Of a stretch of 64,000 nucleotides of DNA, positions 17,799 through 26,268 are shown in pieces. The stretch is from UBA868 sp016776875. Lineage in GTDB: Bacteria > Pseudomonadota > Gammaproteobacteria > Arenicellales > UBA868. The notes below the pieces were generated by a model. The model saw nothing but the letters and a program-made list of their open reading frames with translations. It was not told the DNA's origin and made no database searches. The number at the start of each line of letters is the position of its first letter. Within the stretch, counting starts at the first letter, position 1. A program made the translations under genes and the position numbers. Where the stretch lies: NCBI GenBank assembly GCA_051201585.1, contig CP179198.1:2666001-2730000 (forward strand), written 5' to 3'.

Positions 17799-19442
17799 TC
17801 AGGGACAGGTACCCCATTGGGGTTGTTTTTCGGGTTGGTTGGCAATTTTTGAACCATTGGCAAAGCTGTTGGGACTGGAGGAGCCATTACCCCCTACAAC
17901 ATTCTTGACGCACCAGCCACTGATGTCCTGGTCGAAGTTTTCGGCGTTTTTAAACATTAGGTGCATTATTGTCACGCTCGAGACGTCCCAGTTGCCAATG
18001 TTCTGGTTAAAAATTTCGTTCTCTTTAAACATAGAAGACATATCCGTCACATTCGAGACGTCCCAGTTACCAATGGGCTGATCGAAAGAAGCGACTTCGA
18101 GGGAGGTGCTCGCGAACATGCTTGACATATTCGTCACCGTCGAGACGTCCCAGTTACCAATAGGCTGGTTGAAGGAGCTGTTCTGGAACATGTAGCCCAT
18201 ATCCGTCACCGTCGAGACGTCCCAGTTACCAATGGGCTGGTTGAAGGAGGTGTTCTGGAACATGCTTGACATATTCGTCACCGTCGAGACGTCCCAGTTA
18301 CCAATAGGCTGGTTGAAAAAGTAAGCGCCGTAGAACATGCCTGACATATCCGTCACATTCGAGACGTTCCAGCCGCTGATGTCCTGGTTGAAAAAGTAAG
18401 CGCCGTAGAACATGTTCCCCATATCCGTCACATTCGAGACGTTCCAGTTGCCAATGGGCTGGTTAAATCTTTCGGTGTTTTCAAACATAGCGCCCATATC
18501 CGTCACATTCGAGACGTTCCAGTTGCCAATGGGCTGATTGAAGGAGCTGCGCTGGAACATGCCTGACATATCCGTCACATTCGAGACGTCCCAGCCGCTG
18601 ATGTCCTCGTTGAGATCGGGATTGAATGTGAACAACTCAGCCATATTCGTCACACCGGACACATCCCAGTCGTTGATCAAGCCGCAGTCGCTGTATCTTG
18701 AGTTTAGCTGGTACTCGCCATTGCCTTTGTACTGTCGGAGGGCCCGTTTTATATCGTCGTTGGTAAAAGTACAACTTCCTGCTCCAACATCAGGCAACTC
18801 ACTCTCACAGGTGGCCTGGTCAACAGGATGGGTTGCCTGATAAGTGAAGCCATCAGCAGGGTCTGCACCGATGAGCGTTGCGATCTCGGTGAAGTCATAG
18901 GTGACTTGCACGGTTTCTGTGCAATCCGCCGGATCAGGCACCAAAATTTGAACCTCACGGATCTCGCCAACAGGATTCACCTCGACGCTTTGGGTCTGTT
19001 CGGCGTTGGTTTTGGCATATACCCTAATGAGACCGGATGTTGACACACCGCAGTTGATATCCCCGGTCGCGCTTAAAAGGCGCCAGCCCACGGTGGTCAT
19101 CCTGCCGGTGTCGACCGCGGCAGGAAGCGGATCCACTTCCATCTTAACGCAGGCGGCAGTGACCCCGTTTGGAGAACCGCCATCGGCACCATCGTTCTTG
19201 CCATCACCGTCTTTATCCGGATCCTGTCCATTGGGAATCCCGTCCCCGTCGATATCCGGATCCTGATCATTGGGAATCCCATCGCCATCGATGTCAAGAT
19301 CATTGCCATTGGAAATACCATCGCCGTCGATATCTTCCTTATCAAGGCCAGCAGAAGAGCCACCCGAGCTACAGCCCGCCACAAAGAGAGACGTGCTAAT
19401 CACAAGGACAGACAAAAGACGGATCAAAAGGGTCATGGGCAT
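17799..19442 (-). CDS. Lipoprotein 1: DxDGDG calcium-binding repeats plus eleven BspA-type 26-residue repeats
   Basis: Signal peptide with lipobox LFVAGCSS. Four thrombospondin type-3-like repeats of the form DIDGDGIPNDQDP follow; these normally bind calcium. After a folded middle region (about residues 90-230) come about eleven repeats of the form FNQPIGNWDVSNVTDMSSMF (BspA / DUF285, PF03382), a repeat of bacterial surface and adhesin proteins. The ATG at 19442 is preferred; a TTG at 19460 also reads in frame. The frame stops after QWGTCP at 17799. If one C of the CCC there (plus strand GGG 17802-17804) were absent, it would run on as DADGDGTPDAEDDTPGGPQ to 17741, the exact tail of lipoprotein 2. 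Probably an outer-membrane, cell-surface protein. Confidence 0.88.
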   Translation of the reverse strand: MPMTLLIRLLSVLVISTSLFVAGCSSGGSSAGLDKEDIDGDGISNGNDLDIDGDGIPNDQDPDIDGDGIPNGQDPDKDGDGKNDGADGGSPNGVTAACVKMEVDPLPAAVDTGRMTTVGWRLLSATGDINCGVSTSGLIRVYAKTNAEQTQSVEVNPVGEIREVQILVPDPADCTETVQVTYDFTEIATLIGADPADGFTYQATHPVDQATCESELPDVGAGSCTFTNDDIKRALRQYKGNGEYQLNSRYSDCGLINDWDVSGVTNMAELFTFNPDLNEDISGWDVSNVTDMSGMFQRSSFNQPIGNWNVSNVTDMGAMFENTERFNQPIGNWNVSNVTDMGNMFYGAYFFNQDISGWNVSNVTDMSGMFYGAYFFNQPIGNWDVSTVTNMSSMFQNTSFNQPIGNWDVSTVTDMGYMFQNSSFNQPIGNWDVSTVTNMSSMFASTSLEVASFDQPIGNWDVSNVTDMSSMFKENEIFNQNIGNWDVSSVTIMHLMFKNAENFDQDISGWCVKNVVGGNGSSSPNSFANGSKIANQPEKQPQWGTCP

Positions 19443-19600
19443 CGGACTCAGGGATTGCAATGGGGGGAAAACAGGGTATTTTTTACCAACTAATGTCCGT
19501 CAGTGTCAACTTTATTCGTGGAAATAAACCGATTCCTGATGGGGTGGTGCGATAGGGATGGGGACTGGTGTCAGGGGCCGGGGAATCCAAAGGCGTAGGT
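18785..19600. repeat. 816-bp perfect direct repeat, copy A
   Basis: Compared line by line, this segment is identical to 22095-22910. It covers the promoter region and the first ~226 codons of lipoproteins 1 and 3, plus the last 30 bases of ubiA. Confidence 0.95.
19571..19600 (-). pseudogene. Fossil of the ubiA 3' end (ten codons)
   Basis: Minus-strand reading gives TYAFGFPGP and a TGA stop, identical to the end of ubiA at 22881-22910. It abuts the terminator of the next unit and marks the duplication breakpoint. Confidence 0.9.
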
Positions 19601-19628
19601 AAAAAAGACCCCGCTTTAGCGGGGCCTT
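19601..19628 (-). terminator. Intrinsic terminator of lipoprotein 2
   Basis: Copy of the GACCCCGC-TTTA-GCGGGGCC hairpin with six Ts after it on the minus strand. It ends the lipoprotein 2 transcript. Confidence 0.88.
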
Positions 19629-19667
19629 AATGGGTTGTTGCAGGAGGCCTTTGGCCTCTAGGGATGA

Positions 19668-21212
19668 TTACTGAGGACCACCCGGGGTGTCATCTTCGGC
19701 ATCGGGGGTGCCGTCACCATCGGCATCTGGATCAATACCGTTGGTTTTGCCGTCGCCATCGATATCGGGATCATCTTTGTTCCAGATCCCGTCTCCGTCG
19801 ATATCGTTATCTGAGGTATTGGGGGTGCCGTCACCGTCGACGTCAGGATCTGCATCGTTGGGGATGCCGTCGTTGTCGGTGTCGGAGGCGGAGGCGGTTT
19901 CATCACTTGGGCGAGGCTCTCCACAGGTGCCCCAGTTGGGTTGTTTTGTAGTTTGGCCTTCAAAGGCTGAATTTTTGTCAAAATGCTGGGGCTCTGAATC
20001 AATGTTTCTGACGCACCAGCCGCTCAAGTCCTGATCGAAGGAGGAGGCGCCGTCGAACATTGCGAACATCTCTCTATCACTTTCAACGCTGCTGACGTCC
20101 CAAGCCCCTAAAGGTTGATTAAAGACTTCGTTGTGCTGAAACATAAAAGCTATGTCTCGAACATTACTCACATCCCAACGACTGATGTCCTGGTTGAAAT
20201 GGTATTCTCTAACTCCACATAATTGAGCAAACATCCCAACCATGCTGGTCACGTTACTCACATCCCAGCCGCTGATGTCCTGATTGAAGCCAGCGCAAAT
20301 GAACATTTGCTGCATATCTGTCACATTCGAGACGTTCCAGTTGCTGATATCTTCATTGAAGTTACTTTTCCCCTCGAACAAACTCTTCATATTCGTCACC
20401 TGCGATACATCCCACGTGCCAATCAGGCCGCAGTTGGCGAACTTCGAATCTTCGACGTAGTTGCCATTGCCTCCGCCTGTGATGTAATCATTGACGGCGT
20501 TTTTTATGTCTTCGTCGTTCATCAAGCACGCGGCTAAACCAAAATCAGGCAGGTCATCCCCGTCGAGGTCGCAGCGATCGGGATCAGCCCTGTGCCGCTG
20601 CGTCACCTTCCAGCCCGGCGCATTGGGATCAGCCTTGATGAGCGTTGCGATCTCAGTGAAGTCATAGGTGACTTCCACGGTCTCGCCCGTACAGGCTTCC
20701 GGGATCTTAATTTTGGCTCTGGCGTTTACGAGCGGATTAGTCGGCTCGCTATCGGTCGTGGTCGCACCAACAGCGGAGGCGTGCTCACGAGTCATCGCTC
20801 CTGCCACCCCATCTTTTACGACGCAGTCGCCGCCGGTCTTGGATGTTAGTTTCCAGGTGAGCTCGATCTCAGAGCCTGTGGTTTGTTCTTCATTCAGGCC
20901 AAAGACCTGAATCCGGTCACAGTAGTTTGGGTCGTTGTTCTCGGGATCGGGATCCTTGCCGTTGGGCTTGCCGTCGCCGTCCATGTCAGGATCCTGATCA
21001 TTCGGGATGCCGTCCCCGTCGATATCCGGATCCTGTCCATTGGGAATGCCATCACCATCGATATCCGGATCATAGATATCGGCAATCCCGTCGCCATCGG
21101 TATCGTCCTTTTCAAGGCCGGCAGAAGAGCCACCCGAGCTACAGCCCGCCACAAAGAGAGACGTGCTAATCACAAGCACAGACAAAAGACGGATCAAAAG
21201 GGTCATGGGCAT
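19668..21212 (-). CDS. Lipoprotein 2: DxDGDG repeats at both ends, six BspA-type repeats
   Basis: About 514 residues from the ATG at 21212 (a TTG at 21230 is possible). Lipobox LFVAGCSS is followed by four DxDGDG repeats, then a middle domain with EVTYDFTEIATLIKADP shared with lipoproteins 1 and 3. About six BspA-type repeats follow (for example ISGWDVSNVTSMVGMF), ending in WCVRNID. Unlike its sisters, it carries a second block of DxDGDG repeats at the C-terminus (DTDNDGIPNDADPDVDGDG onward) and ends DDTPGGPQ. This looks like the complete ancestral architecture. Calcium-dependent surface exposure or adhesion is inferred from the repeat families only. Confidence 0.88.
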   Translation of the reverse strand: MPMTLLIRLLSVLVISTSLFVAGCSSGGSSAGLEKDDTDGDGIADIYDPDIDGDGIPNGQDPDIDGDGIPNDQDPDMDGDGKPNGKDPDPENNDPNYCDRIQVFGLNEEQTTGSEIELTWKLTSKTGGDCVVKDGVAGAMTREHASAVGATTTDSEPTNPLVNARAKIKIPEACTGETVEVTYDFTEIATLIKADPNAPGWKVTQRHRADPDRCDLDGDDLPDFGLAACLMNDEDIKNAVNDYITGGGNGNYVEDSKFANCGLIGTWDVSQVTNMKSLFEGKSNFNEDISNWNVSNVTDMQQMFICAGFNQDISGWDVSNVTSMVGMFAQLCGVREYHFNQDISRWDVSNVRDIAFMFQHNEVFNQPLGAWDVSSVESDREMFAMFDGASSFDQDLSGWCVRNIDSEPQHFDKNSAFEGQTTKQPNWGTCGEPRPSDETASASDTDNDGIPNDADPDVDGDGTPNTSDNDIDGDGIWNKDDPDIDGDGKTNGIDPDADGDGTPDAEDDTPGGPQ

Positions 21213-21346
21213 CGAACTCAGGGATTGCAATGGGGAATAAAAGTTATAAACCCGTGTTTTACCAACATATGTCTGAAATTACCAACTGTTCCCATGGAAA
21301 TAAACCGATTCCTGATGGGGTGGTGCGATGGGGATGGGGACTGGTG

Positions 21347-21376
21347 TCAGGGGCCGGGAAATCCAAAGGCGTAGGT
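21347..21376 (-). pseudogene. Second fossil of the ubiA 3' end, slightly diverged
   Basis: Encodes TYAFGFPGP and a stop on the minus strand with a silent change (TTT instead of TTC for the second Phe codon). It is fused directly to the lipoprotein 3 terminator. Confidence 0.88.
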
Positions 21377-21404
21377 AAAAAAAGACCCCGCTTTAGCGGG
21401 GCCT
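21377..21404 (-). terminator. Intrinsic terminator of lipoprotein 3
   Basis: Third copy of the GACCCCGC-TTTA-GCGGGGCC hairpin, with seven Ts on the minus strand. Confidence 0.88.
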
Positions 21405-21480
21405 TAATGGGTTGTTGCAGGAGGCCTTTAGCCTCTAGGGATGATTACTGAGGGTCAGCCTGCGGATGTCGCTTAAAGCG

Positions 21481-22752
21481 TTAATTGCCGCAGCCTGCGG
21501 CAATTAACGTCGCCGACAGCGGTGGGGTCTTATCGGCAATGCTTTCCCCATAAGCTGCAAGCCAATCGGTGGCGTATTGTGCAAAGACTCCGCAGATAGT
21601 AAGCGCTGATGCGTTCCATTTTGATAGATCCTGATTGAAGGCTTTGGCATTTTTGAACATCGCGGTCATCTTCGTCACCTTCGAGACGTTCCAGCCGCTG
21701 ATGTCTTCATTGAAGGAGGAGGCGCCAAAGAACATGGAGCCCATATCCGTCACATTCGAGACGTTCCAGCCGCTGATGCCCTGCTTCAGGTTGGTGGCCC
21801 CGTTGAACATCCCGTACATATTCGTCACACTCGAAACGTTCCAGCCGCTGATATCGTGATTGAAGGAGGAGGCGTAAGAGAACATGTTCCCCATATCCGT
21901 CACATTCGAGACGTCCCAGCCGCTGATGTCCTCGTTGAAGTTAGTTTTTTGGTGGAACAGCTTGTACATATTCGTCACCGCGGACACATCCCAGGTGCCG
22001 ATTGGGCCGCATGCTTCTAATGTCTCTTCGTCGCCACTGATGTAGCTCTCCACGAGGCCCCCAATATTTGAGTTATCGATGGAACAACCCGCTACAACAT
22101 CAGGCAACTCACTCTCACAGGTGGCCTGGTCAACAGGATGGGTTGCCTGATAAGTGAAGCCATCAGCAGGGTCTGCACCGATGAGCGTTGCGATCTCGGT
22201 GAAGTCATAGGTGACTTGCACGGTTTCTGTGCAATCCGCCGGATCAGGCACCAAAATTTGAACCTCACGGATCTCGCCAACAGGATTCACCTCGACGCTT
22301 TGGGTCTGTTCGGCGTTGGTTTTGGCATATACCCTAATGAGACCGGATGTTGACACACCGCAGTTGATATCCCCGGTCGCGCTTAAAAGGCGCCAGCCCA
22401 CGGTGGTCATCCTGCCGGTGTCGACCGCGGCAGGAAGCGGATCCACTTCCATCTTAACGCAGGCGGCAGTGACCCCGTTTGGAGAACCGCCATCGGCACC
22501 ATCGTTCTTGCCATCACCGTCTTTATCCGGATCCTGTCCATTGGGAATCCCGTCCCCGTCGATATCCGGATCCTGATCATTGGGAATCCCATCGCCATCG
22601 ATGTCAAGATCATTGCCATTGGAAATACCATCGCCGTCGATATCTTCCTTATCAAGGCCAGCAGAAGAGCCACCCGAGCTACAGCCCGCCACAAAGAGAG
22701 ACGTGCTAATCACAAGGACAGACAAAAGACGGATCAAAAGGGTCATGGGCAT
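21481..22752 (-). CDS. Lipoprotein 3: DxDGDG repeats plus six BspA-type repeats
   Basis: About 423 residues from the ATG at 22752. The first ~226 residues are identical to lipoprotein 1, including the lipobox, the four DxDGDG repeats and the middle domain. It diverges after CESELPDV into VAGCSIDNSNIGG and six BspA-type repeats such as ISGWNVSNVTDMGSMF. It ends in a different, cysteine-containing tail (TLIAAGCGN) rather than the DxDGDG tail of lipoprotein 2. It lies directly downstream of ubiA on the same strand, the position where the array presumably began. Confidence 0.88.
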   Translation of the reverse strand: MPMTLLIRLLSVLVISTSLFVAGCSSGGSSAGLDKEDIDGDGISNGNDLDIDGDGIPNDQDPDIDGDGIPNGQDPDKDGDGKNDGADGGSPNGVTAACVKMEVDPLPAAVDTGRMTTVGWRLLSATGDINCGVSTSGLIRVYAKTNAEQTQSVEVNPVGEIREVQILVPDPADCTETVQVTYDFTEIATLIGADPADGFTYQATHPVDQATCESELPDVVAGCSIDNSNIGGLVESYISGDEETLEACGPIGTWDVSAVTNMYKLFHQKTNFNEDISGWDVSNVTDMGNMFSYASSFNHDISGWNVSSVTNMYGMFNGATNLKQGISGWNVSNVTDMGSMFFGASSFNEDISGWNVSKVTKMTAMFKNAKAFNQDLSKWNASALTICGVFAQYATDWLAAYGESIADKTPPLSATLIAAGCGN

Positions 22753-22910
22753 CGGACTCAGGGATTGCAATGGGGGGAAAACAGGGTATTTTTTACCAAC
22801 TAATGTCCGTCAGTGTCAACTTTATTCGTGGAAATAAACCGATTCCTGATGGGGTGGTGCGATAGGGATGGGGACTGGTGTCAGGGGCCGGGGAATCCAA
22901 AGGCGTAGGT
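22095..22910. repeat. 816-bp perfect direct repeat, copy B
   Basis: Identical to 18785-19600. Its right end lies inside ubiA, ten codons from the stop, while in copy A the same point joins the next unit's terminator. Confidence 0.95.
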
Positions 22911-23750
22911 CAGAAAGAGCCCTGCAAAAACAAATCCACCAAACCAGATGTTGTTCAGGAATGCCTTGAAACACCCCTGCCGATCACGGTCTTTGCAGAG
23001 ATAAAACTGATAAACGGCCGTGAGGGCCGCGGCGGCAAGGCCAAGATAAAAAATTACGCCAAAGCCTAAATACAACCCCATTAACGCGAGACTCAGAAGC
23101 GTTATCAGTTGCAGCGATGCATTGATGGCGAGCTCAAAACGCCCGAACATAATCGCGCTGGATTTGATGCCGGCCTTCAGGTCGTCGGGTCGGTCCGCCA
23201 TGGCATACATCGTGTCATAAGCGACCGTCCAGAGTAGGTTGGTGCCCAGCAGCCACCACGCCAACGGCATCAGCGGACTGTCCTGAGCGGTGAAGGCCAT
23301 CGGAATACCCCACGAAAAAGCCACGCCCAGGTACACCTGCGGTAGATTTGTAAAGCGCTTGGCGAGCGGGTAAGTCACGGCTATGAACGCGCCGGCAAAC
23401 GACAGCAAAATGGTCTGGCGGTTGAGCGTGAGCACCAGCAACAACGCCAAAAAAATCAGCGCCGCAAAGACGCCTAATGCTTCTTTCGGCGTCACTGCCC
23501 CGCTCGCAAGCGGGCGGTCTTTTGTCCGCGCGACCTGCGGATCAAAATCGCGATCAAAATAATCATTGATCACACAACCCGCGGCGCGCATGACGATGAC
23601 CCCCAACACAAAAACCAGCACCACTCGTGGATCCGGTTGACCATCGGCGGCGATCCACAGCGCCCAGAGCGTGGGCCAAAGCAACAACAGCCAGCCCACC
23701 GGCCTATCCAGCCGCGCCAGACGCCAATAGCGTTTTAGTTTGTCAGGCAT
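22881..23750 (-). CDS. ubiA: 4-hydroxybenzoate octaprenyltransferase
   Basis: Integral membrane prenyltransferase of ubiquinone synthesis that attaches the polyprenyl tail to 4-hydroxybenzoate. About 289 residues with multiple helices. The first aspartate-rich motif is NDYFDRDFD and the second is DRPDDLKAGIKS. The start MPDKLKRYWRLARLDRPVGW at 23750 overlaps the end of recG by 8 bases; the longer open frame upstream lies inside recG. Its last ten codons have been copied twice into the neighbouring lipoprotein array. Confidence 0.96.
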   Translation of the reverse strand: MPDKLKRYWRLARLDRPVGWLLLLWPTLWALWIAADGQPDPRVVLVFVLGVIVMRAAGCVINDYFDRDFDPQVARTKDRPLASGAVTPKEALGVFAALIFLALLLVLTLNRQTILLSFAGAFIAVTYPLAKRFTNLPQVYLGVAFSWGIPMAFTAQDSPLMPLAWWLLGTNLLWTVAYDTMYAMADRPDDLKAGIKSSAIMFGRFELAINASLQLITLLSLALMGLYLGFGVIFYLGLAAAALTAVYQFYLCKDRDRQGCFKAFLNNIWFGGFVFAGLFLTYAFGFPGP

Positions 23751-25824
23751 TGGAAAACGAAAGTCCCTCACGAACCCAGCGCGCGATAAGAGGCTCGGCT
23801 TTTTCAGGATAGTCGCGCTGTAGCCTGACCGCACCGTGCTGAACGGCCGGCAGTAATGCCCGGTCACGGGCCAGATCCGCAATACGAAATTGTGGCGCGC
23901 CGCTCTGGCGCACGCCCAGCAGTTCCCCCGGCCCGCGCAGCTCAAGGTCTTTTTGGGCGATGGCAAATCCGTCCGTACTCTGGCGCATCGTTGCCAAACG
24001 CTCCTTGGCGTTGTGGCCTAAAGGGGGCTGATACATCAGCACGCACACGGATTTTTGATCGCCCCGGCCCACGCGCCCGCGCAACTGATGCAGTTGCGAC
24101 AGGCCGAGTCGCTCGGCGTTTTCAATCACCATCAATGAGGCTTCCGGAACATCCACCCCCACCTCAATCACGGTGGTGGCCACCAGCACATCGACTCGCC
24201 CCTGACGAAAGTCATCCATGATCTCGTCTTTTTGGGCGGAGGGAATCTTGCCGTGCAACAGCGCAATGCGAAGCTCGGGCAATTCGGCTTTAAGCGCCTC
24301 CGCGCGACTGGTGGCGGCCTGAACCGCCAACACGTCAGAGTCTTCGATCAGCGGGCATACCCAATACGCTCTTCGCTCACGCGCACAGGCCTCGCGAATA
24401 CGCGCCTGAACATCTTCGCGACGCGTGTTGGGCAAGACCACGGTCTCAACCGGCTGTCGGCCCGGCGGCATCTCATCGATCACCGACAGATCCATGTCGG
24501 CATACATCACCATCGTCAGCGACCTTGGAATCGGGGTCGCACTCATGATGATCTGATGGGGTGCGCTGCCTTCGCGCTGACCTTTGTCGCGCAACGCAAG
24601 CCGTTGCGCCACGCCAAAACGATGCTGTTCATCAACCACCACCAGGCCCAGGTTGTGATAACTCACATCATCCTGAAAGACCGCGTGCGTGCCCACCACC
24701 ACGCGAGCCGCGCCGCTCGATAACTGCTCGCAAACCGCCCGACGCTCGCGCTGGGTTATCCGGCCGCTCAACCAAACGGGCTTAATCCCCACCTTCTCGA
24801 ACCAGCCACTGAATACCCGAAGATGCTGTTCAGCCAGCAGCTCCGTTGGCGCCATCACCACGGCTTGCTGGCCTCCCTCAATCGCCGCCAGCACGGCCGC
24901 CGCGGCCACAATCGTTTTGCCACACCCCACGTCGCCCTGAAGCAACCGCAGCGACGGGTGGGGATTTGATAGATCCTGCATGATCTCGTCGATGCTTCGG
25001 CTTTGGGCGTTGGTCAGGGTGAACCCCAGCGCGTCTCGAAGGCGCGGCCAGAACTCCGTTGATGCCGGAATAGACTGCGCGGATAACGCATCACGCCGTT
25101 CACGGCGCCGTCGCACTGCAAGATGATTGGCCAGCAGTTCTTCAAAGGCAAGGCGCTGCTGTGCCGGGTGCGTACCCGCTTTGAGGGTTTCGAGATCAAC
25201 ACCCGCGGGCGGTCGATGCAATTGCGTCAATGCCTCCGGGAGCGGCAGATCACTAAACTCAAAGCCTGCCCAATCTCCCAATAGCTCGGGCGCCGCTTCG
25301 CCGCATCGGGCCAGCGCCTGACCGGTGAGATCGCGCCAGCGGCGCTGGCCAATACCTTCGGTCGTGGGGTAGACCGGGGTGAGGGTGGTTTCCACCTCGA
25401 CGGCATCCGGCCCTTCAATCAGCCGGTACTCGGGGTGCACCATCTCAAGCCCGGTGGGCCCTGATCGCACCTCGCCGTAGCATTGAATAAACGCCCCGCG
25501 TTTAAGGCCACGACGCTGCGATGCGTTGAAATGAAACTGGCGCACGGTCAACCGCCCGGTGTCATCCGAGATGACCGTGATCAAACTGCGGCGCCGACCA
25601 AACTGCACGCCGCTGGCTTCGATTCGGCCCGAGATCAGAACTTCACTGCCGGATCGTAGCTCGCCGATGGCGAGTGTGGTGGTGCGATCCTGATAACGAA
25701 TCGGCAGATGAAACAACAGATCAATAACCGAATGCACGCCGAGACCGGCGAGCTTGCCCTCGAGCTGGGGGCCAACGCCTTTCAAGGCGCTCACGCGGGC
25801 CTCGCCGGTGTCCACCATGATCAA
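23743..25824 (-). CDS. recG: ATP-dependent DNA helicase RecG
   Basis: Branch-migration helicase that remodels stalled forks and recombination intermediates. 693 residues, the normal length. An N-terminal wedge/OB domain is present (LISGRIEASGVQFGRRR). Walker A is LLQGDVGCGKTIVAAAA, the helicase box II is VVVDEQHRFGV, motif III is MSATPIPRS, and motif VI is LHQLRGRVGRGDQKS. The start may be ATG 25824 or 25818. It follows ridA and spoT on the same strand, the usual gammaproteobacterial order. Confidence 0.96.
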   Translation of the reverse strand: MIMVDTGEARVSALKGVGPQLEGKLAGLGVHSVIDLLFHLPIRYQDRTTTLAIGELRSGSEVLISGRIEASGVQFGRRRSLITVISDDTGRLTVRQFHFNASQRRGLKRGAFIQCYGEVRSGPTGLEMVHPEYRLIEGPDAVEVETTLTPVYPTTEGIGQRRWRDLTGQALARCGEAAPELLGDWAGFEFSDLPLPEALTQLHRPPAGVDLETLKAGTHPAQQRLAFEELLANHLAVRRRRERRDALSAQSIPASTEFWPRLRDALGFTLTNAQSRSIDEIMQDLSNPHPSLRLLQGDVGCGKTIVAAAAVLAAIEGGQQAVVMAPTELLAEQHLRVFSGWFEKVGIKPVWLSGRITQRERRAVCEQLSSGAARVVVGTHAVFQDDVSYHNLGLVVVDEQHRFGVAQRLALRDKGQREGSAPHQIIMSATPIPRSLTMVMYADMDLSVIDEMPPGRQPVETVVLPNTRREDVQARIREACARERRAYWVCPLIEDSDVLAVQAATSRAEALKAELPELRIALLHGKIPSAQKDEIMDDFRQGRVDVLVATTVIEVGVDVPEASLMVIENAERLGLSQLHQLRGRVGRGDQKSVCVLMYQPPLGHNAKERLATMRQSTDGFAIAQKDLELRGPGELLGVRQSGAPQFRIADLARDRALLPAVQHGAVRLQRDYPEKAEPLIARWVREGLSFSNA

Positions 25825-25853
25825 ACTCGATTATTGAGTCTTGGGGCAGTGCC

Positions 25854-26243
25854 CTACAGATGCGCGATCGCTTCGACCTCAACCGGTGAGCCTTTGGGCA
25901 ACGCGGCAATCGCTACGGTCGCACGGGACGGATACGGCGCATCAAAATACTCGGCCATCACGGCGTTGACCGCGGCAAAATCGTTTAAATCAATTAGGTA
26001 AATCGTGAGCTTCACAACGTTCGCAAGCGATCCGCCGGCGGTCTGCATCACCGCAGAAAGACTCTCAAAAATGCGGCGGGACATCGCGTCGATATCGCCA
26101 TCAATAAGCTCGCCTGTCGCCGGGTCGAGCGGGATCTGCCCCGATAGGTAGATCGTCTCACCCACCTTGACGGCCTGTGAGTAAGGTCCGATGGGCGCGG
26201 GCGCCTGATCCGTTTGGATTGCTTCTTTATTGCTATTGCTCAT
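25854..26243 (-). CDS. ridA: RidA family 2-iminobutanoate/2-iminopropanoate deaminase
   Basis: Hydrolyses reactive enamine/imine intermediates released by PLP enzymes. 129 residues, the standard size. It contains APAPIGPYSQAV, IYLSGQIPLDPATGEL and the signature YPSRATVAIAALPKGSPVEVEAIA split by the catalytic arginine (SRAT). It sits between spoT and recG, as in many gammaproteobacteria. Confidence 0.95.
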   Translation of the reverse strand: MSNSNKEAIQTDQAPAPIGPYSQAVKVGETIYLSGQIPLDPATGELIDGDIDAMSRRIFESLSAVMQTAGGSLANVVKLTIYLIDLNDFAAVNAVMAEYFDAPYPSRATVAIAALPKGSPVEVEAIAHL

Positions 26244-26268
26244 AAAAACTCCTCAAAAAATAAAATGG

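Larger units (their letters stand above)
17673..19600 (-). repeat. Tandem duplication unit 1 (terminator + lipoprotein 1 + copy of ubiA 3' end)
   Basis: This unit runs from the T-rich side of the terminator to a 30-base copy of the ubiA 3' end at 19571-19600. It is followed directly by the next unit, whose terminator A run starts at 19601. Length is 1928 bp. The 816 bp from 18785 to 19600 are identical to 22095-22910. Confidence 0.9.
19601..21376 (-). repeat. Tandem duplication unit 2 (terminator + lipoprotein 2 + copy of ubiA 3' end)
   Basis: 1776 bp, bounded by the terminator on the left and a 30-base ubiA 3' copy (21347-21376) on the right. It is more diverged than units 1 and 3, including base changes in the ubiA fragment, so it is probably the older copy. 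Confidence 0.88.

Noticed and set aside
17900..18620. Regular near-repeats of 70-80 bases resembling an array of direct repeats
   Set aside because: They are the BspA-type 26-residue protein repeats (78 bases per unit), not a CRISPR array: no identical repeats with unique spacers.
19006..22709. Long plus-strand open frames opposite the DxDGDG repeats, rich in Arg/His or Ser/Pro
   Set aside because: They are mirror frames of the repetitive lipoprotein code on the minus strand and have no start signals or domain pattern of their own.
22911..23966. An N-terminal extension of ubiA to 23966
   Set aside because: The extra residues lie inside recG in another frame; the UbiA family start is at 23750.
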